Origin: Actinomycetales bacterium
GTDB lineage: Bacteria > Actinomycetota > Actinomycetes > Nanopelagicales > Nanopelagicaceae
Direction of reading: 5' to 3'
Length of the DNA: 64,000 nt
Assembly: GCA_018969355.1 (NCBI GenBank)
Contig: JAGWYO010000002.1
Location: forward strand, 1-64,000
Part shown: piece after piece, positions 37,948 through 46,363 of the stretch
Layout of the letters: each line of letters opens with the position of its first letter
Position numbering within the stretch: position 1 is the first letter of the stretch
Notes under the pieces: model-generated
What the model was told of the DNA's origin: nothing
The model's database searches: none
Seen by the model: the letters and a program-made list of their open reading frames with translations, nothing else
Translations under genes and position numbers: made by a program

Positions 37948-38927
37948 TTTTCACAGGGGTATGTCAACCCAATGTGTGAGCGCACGGTATCCATCATCTC
38001 CATAATCGCAATGCTGTCTTGCCATCTTAGAATCGGTGATTCTTTGGCCCCGCTTTTTACTACACGGGCAAATTCAACTGCTTGTTCGCGCAATCCATGG
38101 CCTTTGTAATCTGATGAATACTCAGTGACCGTACCATCAAAGAGTGTAAGACGCATAGATGTTGGGTTATAGAAAGTTCTATTCACTTCTAGATAGCCAT
38201 TGAGCCCTGCAATAACTGCCGTGCAGGGTGTCTGCACAATCATGCTTGTGTTTAGGACGGCCTGTGCTCCGTTGGCGTAATCCAAAATCATTGACGTCTG
38301 CGCATCCACGCCTTTGTCTGTAAAGACTGCAGAGGAAGTTATTGATTGTGGAACTCCTAAAACCATGTGGGCAAATGAAATGGGATAGATTCCAAGATCA
38401 AGTAAGGCCCCTCCAGCAAGTTCTGGTTCAACAAGACGCGCAATGTTTTGATCTGCTAAACGTTGTCCATGATCGGCGTGAATAGTTGTAATCTCTCCAA
38501 GAATGCCACTTGCAACAATCTGTCGAATCTTTGCATAGTGAGGTAAAAAGCGGGCCCACATAGCCTCCATTAATGCAACATCATTGGCCTTAGCTGCTGC
38601 CACCATCTCTCTAGCTTGCGAAGCGTTAACGGCAAAAGGCTTCTCGCACAGAACTGGCTTGTGCGCATTGAGAGCTGCAATCACATTATCTTTATGTAAT
38701 GGATGTGGGGTTGCAACATAGATAGCATCGATGTGTGGAGCATCAATTAGCTCGTCATAGCTTCCATAAGCTTGTGCACCCGGAATACTTCCAATAAAGC
38801 TTTCTGCTTTTTCTAAACTTCTAGATCCAACTGCAGCTACGACATGATCGTCAAGGAGTGCAATATCAGTTGCAAAAGCACGAGCAATGCCGCCAGTACC
38901 AATAATTCCCCACTTAAATTGACTCAC
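37944..38927 (-). CDS. Gfo/Idh/MocA-family oxidoreductase
   Basis: An NAD(P)-dependent sugar-type dehydrogenase of 327 residues. The Rossmann motif is WGIIGTGGIARAFA, EKPFA is the conserved Lys motif and GGALLDLGIYPISFA the catalytic-domain segment. The start is put at GTG 38927 because GGAG lies seven bases before it and the stop of the upstream small gene overlaps it (GTGA). A longer form would overlap that gene by 76 bases. The substrate is unknown. Confidence 0.88.
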   Translation of the reverse strand: MSQFKWGIIGTGGIARAFATDIALLDDHVVAAVGSRSLEKAESFIGSIPGAQAYGSYDELIDAPHIDAIYVATPHPLHKDNVIAALNAHKPVLCEKPFAVNASQAREMVAAAKANDVALMEAMWARFLPHYAKIRQIVASGILGEITTIHADHGQRLADQNIARLVEPELAGGALLDLGIYPISFAHMVLGVPQSITSSAVFTDKGVDAQTSMILDYANGAQAVLNTSMIVQTPCTAVIAGLNGYLEVNRTFYNPTSMRLTLFDGTVTEYSSDYKGHGLREQAVEFARVVKSGAKESPILRWQDSIAIMEMMDTVRSHIGLTYPCEN

Positions 38928-39190
38928 AGAGTTGCTCCATCGTCGTCGTGATAGCCACGATGAAACCAACGCTTCACTGCGCCTTTGATGGCACGCCACA
39001 TTACCCGTGGTGATTGCCGCGGCGGATTGGGTGGAATGAATCGATGTGAATCCTCAATCGCATCTAGCTCATCAAGATAGGTTGTTGGTGCTGATTCATC
39101 CAAAGACAGGCCAGAGACGATGGAATCAAATTCGCTGCGAATAAGTTCCTCTTCATCGAACTCATCAGGACCTGAACGGGGATTGCTCAC
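38924..39190 (-). CDS. Small acidic conserved actinobacterial protein, unknown function
   Basis: An 88-residue protein that I do not recognise as a named family. It has an acidic N-terminus (GPDEFDEEELIRSEFDSIV), a HRFIPPNPPRQSP segment resembling the FVPPxPPPLP motif of small actinobacterial proteins, and a basic C-terminal helix (RAIKGAVKRWFHRGYH) that may bind the membrane or another protein. It overlaps the Gfo/Idh start by four bases and is probably co-translated with it. Confidence 0.65.
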   Translation of the reverse strand: MSNPRSGPDEFDEEELIRSEFDSIVSGLSLDESAPTTYLDELDAIEDSHRFIPPNPPRQSPRVMWRAIKGAVKRWFHRGYHDDDGATL

Positions 39191-39234
39191 CCTCAGATAG
39201 TGTCATATCTGGCAATAGCGACTAAATTAGACCC

Positions 39235-39936
39235 GTGCTCAACAACCTGCCATATGGAACTTTGCGCGCCTTCCTGACGCCCTTTTTAATGGCTGGATTT
39301 CGCCCCAAGGTAAAAGGCCTTCGCAATGTTCCGGCAAAAGGCCCAGTAATCATCGCTTCTAACCATCTCTCTTTTAGTGATTCCATCTTCATGCCATTAG
39401 TTGTTCCGAGAAAAGTAACCTTTTTAGCCAAAAGCGAGTACTTCACGTCCCCTGGACCTAAGGGATTGTTGAAGAAGTTAACTTTCATCGCCTTGGGCCA
39501 AGTTCCAGTAGATCGTTCAGGCGGTCGCCGAAGTGAGGCGGCCCTGATTACTGGTTTGAAAGTTTTGGCAGAAGGAGATTGCCTTGGAATTTATCCAGAA
39601 GGCACCCGCTCACCCGATGGGCGCCTTTATAAAGGTCGCACAGGAATTGCACGTCTAGCAATTGAATCAGGAGCACCAGTTATACCTGTTGCAATGTCTA
39701 ACACGGACAAGATTCAACCCACAGGAAAAGTGATCCCTAATCTTCATAGGGTGGGCATGCAATTTGGAAAACCCATGTATTTCGATGGCGATTCTACGGA
39801 TTTGCTCTATCTGCGCGATGTGACGGATCAAATCATGAATGTTATTCAATCTATGTCAGGCCAGGAATATGTAGATACATATGCACCTAAGAAATCAAAA
39901 CCTGGTGATATTAATGTAGCTGGCGAGGAAGATTAA
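39235..39936 (+). CDS. 1-acyl-sn-glycerol-3-phosphate acyltransferase (PlsC family)
   Basis: An acyltransferase of 233 residues that would make phosphatidic acid. The acyltransferase boxes are ASNHLSFSDS (H-x4-D, near residue 40-50), and YPEGTRSPDGRLYKGRTG near 118. The start is a GTG at 39235. It lies in the same neighbourhood as its mycobacterial relative Rv2182c, near FadD15 and PimB'. A second PlsC-type protein is encoded at 53422-54135. It overlaps the next gene's stop by four bases. Confidence 0.93.
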   Translation: MLNNLPYGTLRAFLTPFLMAGFRPKVKGLRNVPAKGPVIIASNHLSFSDSIFMPLVVPRKVTFLAKSEYFTSPGPKGLLKKLTFIALGQVPVDRSGGRRSEAALITGLKVLAEGDCLGIYPEGTRSPDGRLYKGRTGIARLAIESGAPVIPVAMSNTDKIQPTGKVIPNLHRVGMQFGKPMYFDGDSTDLLYLRDVTDQIMNVIQSMSGQEYVDTYAPKKSKPGDINVAGEED

Positions 39937-40616
39937 AGAAGATCTAAAGCATTTCTTGTGATTAAGAATTGGCAGGTCGTGCAGGTTGGACCAGCATCTG
40001 GTATCTCACCTTCTAGAACTTGAATGAAATCAGCAATAACGCGCATGAAATTATCATGGTCACGTTCAACTGCTACGTACTTTTGATACACACCAAAGCC
40101 ACTGTTATCAGGATTATCACCCACAGCGTGCGTTGGTTTCCACACAAGTAAGCCCATGGATGCAACTTCAACGGCTTTTCCTGCAGCTGGATTTTCCAAT
40201 GCGAAGGCATATGCTTCTAATTGGGGAGAATAAAAAGCTCCGCTATCTCGCTCTGAATCAGAGACTTTGCAATCGATTAATCCAACGGTGCCATCATCAT
40301 TAGTTGATACAAGATCGTATTTACCTAATATGCGCCAGCGTGTGTCCTGACCATTGATGTTAAGGGGCTTGCTCTTAACAAATTCACCCCATTTCGTAAC
40401 TGTTCCAGGGCGAAGTGAGGGATCAATAGTTGGCATATCTGCGCGTTGAAAGTACTCCTCTTGAAGTGAGGACAAAGTGCCAACAAGTGGCATAGTCATA
40501 GGGGCCGTAACTTTGTACCAGTACTTAACCCATAAGCAACGTTTGCATGTTGATAGACCAAAGGTTAAATCAGAAGGGGAGATGTTTTCGCGCGCAGGTT
40601 TGAGAGGTTTTTTCAT
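39933..40616 (-). CDS. RecB-family PD-(D/E)XK nuclease with four-cysteine (Cas4/AddB-like) cluster
   Basis: A stand-alone nuclease domain of 227 residues. The core has GKYDLV (Asp 101), LIDCKVS (Asp 115, Lys 117) and SPQLEAYAFAL (Gln 132, Tyr 136), the RecB-type pattern. Two Cys pairs flank it, C24/C27 at the N-terminus and C212/C215 near the C-terminus, an arrangement that in Cas4 and AddB holds a [4Fe-4S] cluster. No cas gene or CRISPR array is in the window, so DNA repair is the more likely role. It follows LysE on the same strand with 15 bases between. Confidence 0.82.
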   Translation of the reverse strand: MKKPLKPARENISPSDLTFGLSTCKRCLWVKYWYKVTAPMTMPLVGTLSSLQEEYFQRADMPTIDPSLRPGTVTKWGEFVKSKPLNINGQDTRWRILGKYDLVSTNDDGTVGLIDCKVSDSERDSGAFYSPQLEAYAFALENPAAGKAVEVASMGLLVWKPTHAVGDNPDNSGFGVYQKYVAVERDHDNFMRVIADFIQVLEGEIPDAGPTCTTCQFLITRNALDLL

Positions 40617-40631
40617 ATGTCTATTCTCTCT

Positions 40632-41276
40632 TTAGCTACTGACAATTGCGATCAATAAGACCGAAAGACCTAAGAGGATCATAATGCTGCCACCGCTCGC
40701 ACGTAGTTTTTCCAGGCGGTGAGAGTCATTAGCTAGCCAGGCGCGGGCTGTGCCAGCTAATAATCCCCAGGTGCCATCAGAGAAGAAGGCAAGAATTGAA
40801 AAAATCGCGCCGAGTAAAATCAACTGGGAAGTGATCTGCCCTTTCTCTCTATCAATAAACTGGGGAAGAACAGCTGCATAGAAAACAATTGCCTTAGGAT
40901 TAAGAGCCCCGACCCAAAATCCATCTCGCATAGAACGAAGTGCGGTGGGAGAACTATCTCCTTGATTGGTCATATCGGCCGCATGTACTTTTCGTTGCTT
41001 AATGGCATCAATGCCCAAATAGATTAAGTAGAGACCACCGCCCCATTGAACCGCGGTATATGCAAGATCTGACCGCTGCAATATAGGGCCAAGACCTAGG
41101 GCGACAAAGACTGATAAAACAAAAGAACCGGAGACATTGCCTGCAACGGTGAAAACTGCAACTGTGCGACCCCAGGCGATGGCCCGAGCGATTACGAATA
41201 AAACGCTCGGGCCAGGCGCCAAGATAATAATCATCGCGGCAACGATGTACTCAGCTAACCGCGAAGGAATTACCAT
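40632..41276 (-). CDS. LysE/RhtB-family amino acid exporter
   Basis: A membrane protein of 214 residues with six hydrophobic helices. The family features are the N-terminal IILAPGPSVLFVIARAIAWG (conserved PGP) and FWVGALNPKAIVFYAAVLPQF in the middle. It probably exports amino acids. It is downstream of the NCS2 permease on the same strand with 10 bases between them, so the two may share a transcript. Confidence 0.9.
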   Translation of the reverse strand: MVIPSRLAEYIVAAMIIILAPGPSVLFVIARAIAWGRTVAVFTVAGNVSGSFVLSVFVALGLGPILQRSDLAYTAVQWGGGLYLIYLGIDAIKQRKVHAADMTNQGDSSPTALRSMRDGFWVGALNPKAIVFYAAVLPQFIDREKGQITSQLILLGAIFSILAFFSDGTWGLLAGTARAWLANDSHRLEKLRASGGSIMILLGLSVLLIAIVSS

Positions 41277-41286
41277 AGGTCAGATA

Positions 41287-42546
41287 TTAGTTATTACCTC
41301 TCGATGAAGCAATTGAGGCCATCACGCGGTATCCAACAACAGCCACCAAAGTTGCATTGATGATTCCGTTGAATGTGTAATCTCCACGAGTCCATGACAT
41401 ATCTGCGATACCGATAATGAGTGCAGATGCTGCGATGATCAAGTTGGTTGAGTTCGCAAAATCGACTTTGCCTTCAATCCAGATGCGAGCGCCAAGGACG
41501 CCAATCATTCCGAATAGAGCAACGCCAACTCCACCTAGCGCACCCACTGGTGTGGCACTAAGAACTGCGCCAAATTTAGGAGATAGTGATAAGCCAATTG
41601 CCCCTAATCCTGCAATCCAATACGCAGCAGTTGAATAGACGCGAGTAGCGGCCATAACACCGATGTTTTCAGCATATGTAGTTGTTCCTGAACCACCGCC
41701 GGCACCAGCCAAAGTAGTTGCAAGTCCATCTGCCATGAGCGCTGTGCCCATTTGATCATCAAGGTTCTTTCCAGTCATTGCTGCTACAGCTTTAACGTGT
41801 CCAACATTTTCAGCGATGAGTACAAGTACAACAGGTAGGAACAAAACGATTGCCTTGCCATTAAATGTTGGAGTCGTAAATGAAGGCATCGCTATCCATT
41901 TAGCTGCGCTAATTCCATCGGTCTTAACATCGCCTTGGATGTATGCAACGAGGTAACCAATAACTAGTCCAGCAAAGATGCTGATGCGGTTAAGGAAGCC
42001 TCGAGATGCAGCCGATATCAAAGCAATCGATGCCAATGTAACAACACCAATCATGGGACCTGCTACAAAGTTATTTTTTGCGGCACCGGCTAAGTTCAAA
42101 CCAATGACCATAACGATGGTTCCAGTTACTACTGGAGGCAAGAGCCAGTTAATCCAACCAATACCTGCTTGGCGAACGATCAGACCAACTGCAGCCAAAA
42201 TCAGACCTGTGACTACTACGCCACCGAGGGCAGCTGACATTCCACCGCCTGCTTTAGCAGCAGCGATGGGTGCTAGAAAGGCAAAGGATGAACCTAGATA
42301 GCTAGGAACTTTGTTGTGAGTAAGTGCCAGAAAGAGCAGAGTGCCGATTCCTGAGAAGAAGAGTGTGGTTGTTGGGGGAAATCCAGTAATGATTGGAACG
42401 AGGAAGGTGGCACCAAACATTGCGGCGATGTGTTGTAAGCCCACACCGATTGTGCGAGGCCATGTGAGGCGTTCATCTGTTGAAACAACTGCGCCTGGGG
42501 AGAGGGTCTTTCCGTTTCCATGAAGTTTCCATGAGAGTAGCGACAT
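41287..42546 (-). CDS. NCS2-family uracil/xanthine permease
   Basis: A nucleobase:cation symporter of 419 residues with about 14 helices. Family features include HIAAMFGATFLVPIITGFPP at the N-terminus, LIAENVGHVKAV in the middle and GGSGTTTYAENIGVMAATRV, the NCS2 signature. The UraA-like sequence favours uracil, though xanthine is possible. The start is ATG at 42546 with AAAGGA eight bases upstream. The 160-base leader is strongly self-complementary and may regulate the gene. Confidence 0.92.
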   Translation of the reverse strand: MSLLSWKLHGNGKTLSPGAVVSTDERLTWPRTIGVGLQHIAAMFGATFLVPIITGFPPTTTLFFSGIGTLLFLALTHNKVPSYLGSSFAFLAPIAAAKAGGGMSAALGGVVVTGLILAAVGLIVRQAGIGWINWLLPPVVTGTIVMVIGLNLAGAAKNNFVAGPMIGVVTLASIALISAASRGFLNRISIFAGLVIGYLVAYIQGDVKTDGISAAKWIAMPSFTTPTFNGKAIVLFLPVVLVLIAENVGHVKAVAAMTGKNLDDQMGTALMADGLATTLAGAGGGSGTTTYAENIGVMAATRVYSTAAYWIAGLGAIGLSLSPKFGAVLSATPVGALGGVGVALFGMIGVLGARIWIEGKVDFANSTNLIIAASALIIGIADMSWTRGDYTFNGIINATLVAVVGYRVMASIASSRGNN

Positions 42547-42588
42547 TGCTGACGTCCTTTCAGATCTCCTGAGTAGCTAGCCACATGA

Positions 42589-42710
42589 GGTAGGTGGCAT
42601 TGGTTAAAAGGTTAGGACTGAGGCCGTGGGTACTCAGGCGTACGCCACACCTTTTCACCAGATGAAATATGAGCCTGAGCGTGTTGCAAGTTGCGCCCGG
42701 CCACCTATCC
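42589..42710 (-). promoter_or_regulatory. Structured leader RNA candidate of the NCS2 permease gene
   Basis: Read on the minus strand, arms 42700-42710 and 42589-42598 form a 10-bp closing stem with one bulged A. Inside, 42649-42660 and 42601-42612 form a second stem of 4+7 bp with one mismatch. CTCAGGC (42672-42678) can pair with GCCTGAG (42633-42639) in the loop of that stem, a possible pseudoknot, and a third CTCAGG (42568-42573) near the ribosome-binding site can pair with the same element. A -10-like TAATCT (42715-42720) ends just before the closing stem. I cannot match it to a riboswitch class I know. Confidence 0.45.
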
Positions 42711-42727
42711 CAATAGATTACGGCTGG

Positions 42728-42746
42728 ATATATCGAGTAGATATAT
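42728..42746. promoter_or_regulatory. Inverted repeat in the padR/permease divergent promoter region, possible PadR operator
   Basis: A perfect inverted repeat of 7-bp arms (ATATATC at 42728-42734 and GATATAT at 42740-42746) around a 5-base spacer. It lies 28 bases before the PadR start and just upstream of a -10-like element for the divergent permease. PadR proteins commonly bind AT-rich palindromes near their own genes, so autoregulation is likely, but this site has not been tested. Confidence 0.5.
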
Positions 42747-42773
42747 AGACCGATAGATGGAAGGGAGTAAGCG

Positions 42774-43304
42774 ATGCGATCACGCGCCCAATCACTTGAG
42801 TTCGCTCTCCTTGGCCTGTTATCCCAGAGCCCCTTGCATGGATATGAACTTCGAAAACGCATGGGCACCATATTTGGACCATTTCGTGCACTCTCATTCT
42901 CTGTTCTCTACCCACAGCTGCGCAGAATGGTGGAAGCGGGTTTAATCGAAGAGACTGTGGTGGATTCACCATCTCGGCGCTCGCGGATCGTTTATGACAT
43001 TACCGATAAAGGTCAGGCCCGTTTTGAGAACCTAACAGAGACCGTTAGCCCTGAGACGTGGGAAGACGAAGGATTTGAAATCCGATTTGCATTTTTTTCT
43101 CCAACATCTTCAAAGAACAGAGTAAGAATTCTTGAGGGACGCCATCGTCGCCTCAAGGAGAAAGCAGAGATTCTGCGTGGTGAACTCGAGAAATCACCGA
43201 TTGGAATCGATAAATATCTAGAGGAGTGGCGACGTCACTCACTGGAGTCAGCTGATCGAGAGATTGCTTGGCTGGAAAAAATGATCAAAACCGAGAGGAA
43301 ATGA
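42774..43304 (+). CDS. PadR-family transcriptional regulator
   Basis: A regulator of 176 residues. The N-terminal winged helix contains [23 protein letters not shown], the PadR signature, followed by [14 protein letters not shown]. The C-terminal part is a helical dimerisation domain. AGGGAG precedes the ATG. Its stop overlaps the ino1 start (ATGA), and PadR beside ino1 is kept in mycobacteria (Rv0047c/Rv0046c), so it probably controls inositol phosphate synthesis and perhaps the divergent permease. Confidence 0.92.
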   Translation: MRSRAQSLEFALLGLLSQSPLHGYELRKRMGTIFGPFRALSFSVLYPQLRRMVEAGLIEETVVDSPSRRSRIVYDITDKGQARFENLTETVSPETWEDEGFEIRFAFFSPTSSKNRVRILEGRHRRLKEKAEILRGELEKSPIGIDKYLEEWRRHSLESADREIAWLEKMIKTERK

Positions 43305-44404
43305 AAGTGAACATAACAACCGGTACAGGCGACATCCGTGTTGCAATCGTTGGCGTAGGAAACTGTGCTAACTCTTTAGTTCAAGGTGTGACCTATTACA
43401 AGGACGCTGCACTTGATCAAGAGATCCCAGGTCTTATGCATGCAACTGTTGGGGCATATCACATTTCCAACGTGAAGTTCGTTGCAGCCTTTGATGTTGA
43501 TGCTAAAAAGGTCGGTTTGGATCTAGCTGATGCCATTTGGGCCAGTGAGAACAACACCATTAAATTCACTGACGTGGCAAAGACTGGTGTTCCAGTTCTA
43601 CGCGGTGTAACACATGATGGTCTTGGAAAGTACTACCGCCAGACGATTAAAGAATCCGATGCCCCGGCAGTGGACGTTGTTGCTGTATTAAAGGAAGAAC
43701 AAGTAGATGTGCTGATCTGCTACTTGCCAGTGGGATCTGAAATTGCTGCTAAGTACTATGCTCAGTGCGCAATTGATGCAGGTTGTGCTTTCGTTAACGC
43801 ACTTCCAGTCTTCATCGCATCAGATCCCGAGTGGGAGAAGAAGTTCTCTGATGCAAATCTTCCTATTGTGGGAGATGACATCAAGAGCCAAGTGGGAGCA
43901 ACAATCACTCACCGCATCATGGCTAAGTTATTCCAAGATCGTGGTGTTCACTTAGATCGCACCTACCAATTAAATGTTGGCGGAAATATGGACTTCAAGA
44001 ACATGCTCGAGCGTGATCGCCTTGAATCTAAGAAGATTTCAAAAACTAACTCTGTAACATCACAGTTAGAGCATGACTTGGGAGAAAAGAACGTTCACAT
44101 CGGACCTTCTGACTACATCCCATGGCTCGATGATCGCAAGTGGGCCTACGTTCGCCTCGAAGGCCGCGCATTTGGCGATGTTCCTCTTAACTTGGAATAC
44201 AAGTTGGAAGTATGGGATTCACCTAACTCTGCTGGTGTCATCATCGATGCACTACGGTGCGCAAAGATTGGTCTTGATCGCAAGATTGGCGGGGCTCTGC
44301 TTTCGCCTTCTAGCTACTTCATGAAGACTCCACCTACTCAATACACAGATGAGTTAGCACACGTGAGAACTGAAGATTTCATCAATGGAAAGATTGAGCG
44401 CTAA
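43301..44404 (+). CDS. ino1: Inositol-3-phosphate synthase
   Basis: Ino1 converts glucose 6-phosphate to inositol 3-phosphate with NAD, the source of inositol for phosphatidylinositol and PIMs. The NAD motif is [16 protein letters not shown] near the N-terminus; [14 protein letters not shown] and [12 protein letters not shown] are further family segments. The ATG at 43301 is chosen because GAGAGGAA precedes it and it overlaps the PadR stop by four bases. The length of 367 residues matches actinobacterial Ino1. A terminator follows. Confidence 0.95.
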   Translation: MKVNITTGTGDIRVAIVGVGNCANSLVQGVTYYKDAALDQEIPGLMHATVGAYHISNVKFVAAFDVDAKKVGLDLADAIWASENNTIKFTDVAKTGVPVLRGVTHDGLGKYYRQTIKESDAPAVDVVAVLKEEQVDVLICYLPVGSEIAAKYYAQCAIDAGCAFVNALPVFIASDPEWEKKFSDANLPIVGDDIKSQVGATITHRIMAKLFQDRGVHLDRTYQLNVGGNMDFKNMLERDRLESKKISKTNSVTSQLEHDLGEKNVHIGPSDYIPWLDDRKWAYVRLEGRAFGDVPLNLEYKLEVWDSPNSAGVIIDALRCAKIGLDRKIGGALLSPSSYFMKTPPTQYTDELAHVRTEDFINGKIER

Positions 44405-44420
44405 AGACAATTAGCAACGA

Positions 44421-44452
44421 AAAGGCCCCCTGGTAGAACCCAGGGGGCCTTT
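44421..44452. terminator. Rho-independent terminator, probably bidirectional
   Basis: A perfect 13-bp GC-rich stem (44421-44433 and 44440-44452) with a 6-base loop, 16 bases past the ino1 stop. The 3' side ends in TTT and the 5' side is preceded by AAAA, so it can serve ino1 on the plus strand and the convergent membrane protein gene on the minus strand. Confidence 0.85.
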
Positions 44453-44478
44453 CCTAACCCCTCACGGAGAGTTGAGGG

Positions 44479-45057
44479 TTAAATCGTCGCATCCTCAGGA
44501 GTGCGACGAATGTGCATAAACCCAGCAATACCCAAGAAGAGAAAGAGAACTCCGCCAACTAAAGCTGCAATCGCTGCATAACCTGCAATCACGCCAAGAG
44601 TTCCAAATGCATAGGCTTCTAGGAGCATTCCACGAAGAGTATTGCCCATGAAAAGCGTTTGACGAAGATCTGCAAGTTTTTGTACTTGTTCTGGTGTTGT
44701 GACACCATCACGTTGGGCAGCCATATAAGCAGATGAAACTTCTGAGTATGTAGCTGGTTTGCCCATCACAGCATTTGCCGAGGCATTCATGTGTTCCAAG
44801 ATAAATAGATCAGAGTAATCACGGGCCATTTCTCCAGTTGTAACTTGCTTGCCAGCCCACTTTGCAAGTTGATCTTTAGTCTCGCTAGGAAGACCGCCCT
44901 CGTCCGGAAATGCAATGTTCTGATTAGCGAGCTGACTTTGAACGGAATCATTGGCAAATCCTGCGCCAAAGTTAAGCAAGCCTGCAAAAATCAATAGAAG
45001 TGCAGCTAGGCCTATGCCAACTGAAGAAACCAGCTTGTCAAAAGTTCTACGTTTCAT
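44479..45057 (-). CDS. Conserved actinobacterial two-helix membrane protein of unknown function
   Basis: A 192-residue protein with one hydrophobic helix near the N-terminus (about 12-33) and one near the C-terminus (about 150-182), flanking an extracytoplasmic domain. Conserved segments are LANQNIAFP, GKQVTTGEMA and LRGMLLEAYAFGTLG. Relatives in databases sometimes carry the misleading name aromatic ring-opening dioxygenase LigA; nothing here supports that activity. The function is unknown. Confidence 0.82.
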   Translation of the reverse strand: MKRRTFDKLVSSVGIGLAALLLIFAGLLNFGAGFANDSVQSQLANQNIAFPDEGGLPSETKDQLAKWAGKQVTTGEMARDYSDLFILEHMNASANAVMGKPATYSEVSSAYMAAQRDGVTTPEQVQKLADLRQTLFMGNTLRGMLLEAYAFGTLGVIAGYAAIAALVGGVLFLFLGIAGFMHIRRTPEDATI

Positions 45058-45099
45058 TGTATGTACTCTCCCTTTTAGGCATCATGAGAATTGATGCAT

Positions 45100-45126
45100 C
45101 ACATAGTTAACTCTTGTGTCTATGTG
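45100..45126. promoter_or_regulatory. Inverted repeat upstream of the two-helix membrane protein gene
   Basis: Perfect 7-bp arms CACATAG (45100-45106) and CTATGTG (45120-45126) around a 13-base spacer, 43 bases upstream of the membrane protein start on the minus strand. The spacing of about two helical turns centre to centre would suit a dimeric regulator. The neighbouring LuxR-type protein is a natural candidate, by position only. Confidence 0.35.
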
Positions 45127-45221
45127 TGGAAGTTAGAAAGTGCGAGAGTCACCACTCGATGAAAACGAAAAATGAGTTAGAGAGGGGTAGCCCTCAGTAC
45201 ATGTGATTGAATAGACAGAAT

Positions 45222-45542
45222 TTAATCTATATGTCTGTTGCACATTGACTTGCCATCTGGGCCGATTTCAAAGTGAGAGCATGGCACATTTAATGCATCA
45301 AATGCTTTGTCACCATAATGGGCTCTAAATGCAAGTGCGATAAGAACTCGTAAATTCGTTTCACTATCAGATTTGATTCCAAAAACTTGAGCACTTCTGC
45401 TGACAGTATTTTCAATAACTTTTTCTGTATGGGAAGTTTCACGAGCAATTGCTGCATTTGACTTGCCTTCACATAAAAGGTTAAGCACTAATTGTTCAAA
45501 TGGGGATAAATCTCGTGTTGCAATGGTTATGTCCCGTGCCAT
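45222..45542 (-). CDS. Small LuxR-type HTH regulator lacking a receiver domain
   Basis: A protein of about 106 residues that is little more than a LuxR-family HTH (LSPFEQLVLNLLCEGKSNAAIARE then HTEKVIENTVSRSAQVFGI) and a C-terminal Cys/His-containing tail (VPCSHFEIG and SMCNRHID). The tail could bind a metal, but only two Cys and two His are seen. ATG 45542 is favoured over GTG 45554 because GGAGAGG lies about 11 bases before it. It has no phospho-acceptor domain, so its activity would be set by dimerisation, a ligand or its level. Confidence 0.8.
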   Translation of the reverse strand: MARDITIATRDLSPFEQLVLNLLCEGKSNAAIARETSHTEKVIENTVSRSAQVFGIKSDSETNLRVLIALAFRAHYGDKAFDALNVPCSHFEIGPDGKSMCNRHID

Positions 45543-45616
45543 CTCAATCGCCACCTCTCCGCGGTAGACCTATTCTCCTACTTTCTTATAGGCAAAATCA
45601 CCCCTAAGATGCCCGA

Positions 45617-46363
45617 GTGAATGAAATTTTGGCCACACAGTCAGGCTCAATCCTTTCCCTGTCCTTGAATAGGCCTGCCAAGATGAACGCACTCACGCGG
45701 GCGATGTATGCAGGCTTGGCTAAGGGGCTCAATGATGCCGCGGGGGAGTTTGGGATTCGCGCCGTCATTCTTACAAGTGAAGGCGATCATTTCACCGCGG
45801 GAAACGACATCGTCGATTTTATGGATAACCCACCCACCAGTGATTCATCAGAGGTTGCCCAATTCTTAGGAGCGTTACTAAATTTCCCAAAACCCCTCAT
45901 TGCAGCAGTTAAAGGAAATGCGGTAGGTGTTGGCACAACGATGCTTTTGCATTGCGATGTTGTCGTTGCCGCACCTTCTGCTAACTTCTCAATGCCCTTT
46001 GCATCCCTTGGTTTAGTTCCAGAAGCTGGATCAAGTTTGCTCTTTCCACAATTAGTTGGATATCAAAGAGCTGCCAAGATTTTCTTCACAGGTGAATCCT
46101 TTGGAGCAGATGCTGCCCTTGAAATGGGCCTGATAGCAGAGATAGATTCTGATGCTTTGGCTGGAGCCACAAAGATTGCTCAACACATGGCCCAACAACC
46201 GCCTCAAGCAATTATTAATACCAAAGCTTTGCTTAAAGCAAGCAATCATGATGCAGTTGCTGCAGTGATGAGGGCCGAATTTGAGATTTTTTCTATGGCA
46301 TTGCAGTCAGATGAAGCGATGGAAGCCTTCATGAAGTTTATGGCCAAGAAAGGTAAAACATGA
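45617..46363 (+). CDS. Enoyl-CoA hydratase/isomerase family protein
   Basis: A crotonase-fold protein of 248 residues. The oxyanion-hole segments are FTAGNDIVDF and GNAVGVGTTMLLHCDVV; ASLGLVPEAGSSLLFPQLVG follows. The Glu pair of classical hydratases is only partly present: the Glu in the VPEAGSS loop is there, but the GGGLE Glu is replaced by a Thr-containing loop, so it may be an isomerase or hydrolase. GTG start at 45617. It overlaps the SDR gene by four bases. Confidence 0.88.
   Translation: MNEILATQSGSILSLSLNRPAKMNALTRAMYAGLAKGLNDAAGEFGIRAVILTSEGDHFTAGNDIVDFMDNPPTSDSSEVAQFLGALLNFPKPLIAAVKGNAVGVGTTMLLHCDVVVAAPSANFSMPFASLGLVPEAGSSLLFPQLVGYQRAAKIFFTGESFGADAALEMGLIAEIDSDALAGATKIAQHMAQQPPQAIINTKALLKASNHDAVAAVMRAEFEIFSMALQSDEAMEAFMKFMAKKGKT

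Noticed and set aside
39933-40616. Calling the nuclease Cas4
   Set aside because: No direct-repeat array and no cas1/cas2 are in the window; related stand-alone nucleases exist in actinobacteria.
44479-45057. Aromatic ring-opening dioxygenase LigA
   Set aside because: That name occurs on similar database entries, but the protein is a two-helix membrane protein without dioxygenase metal ligands.
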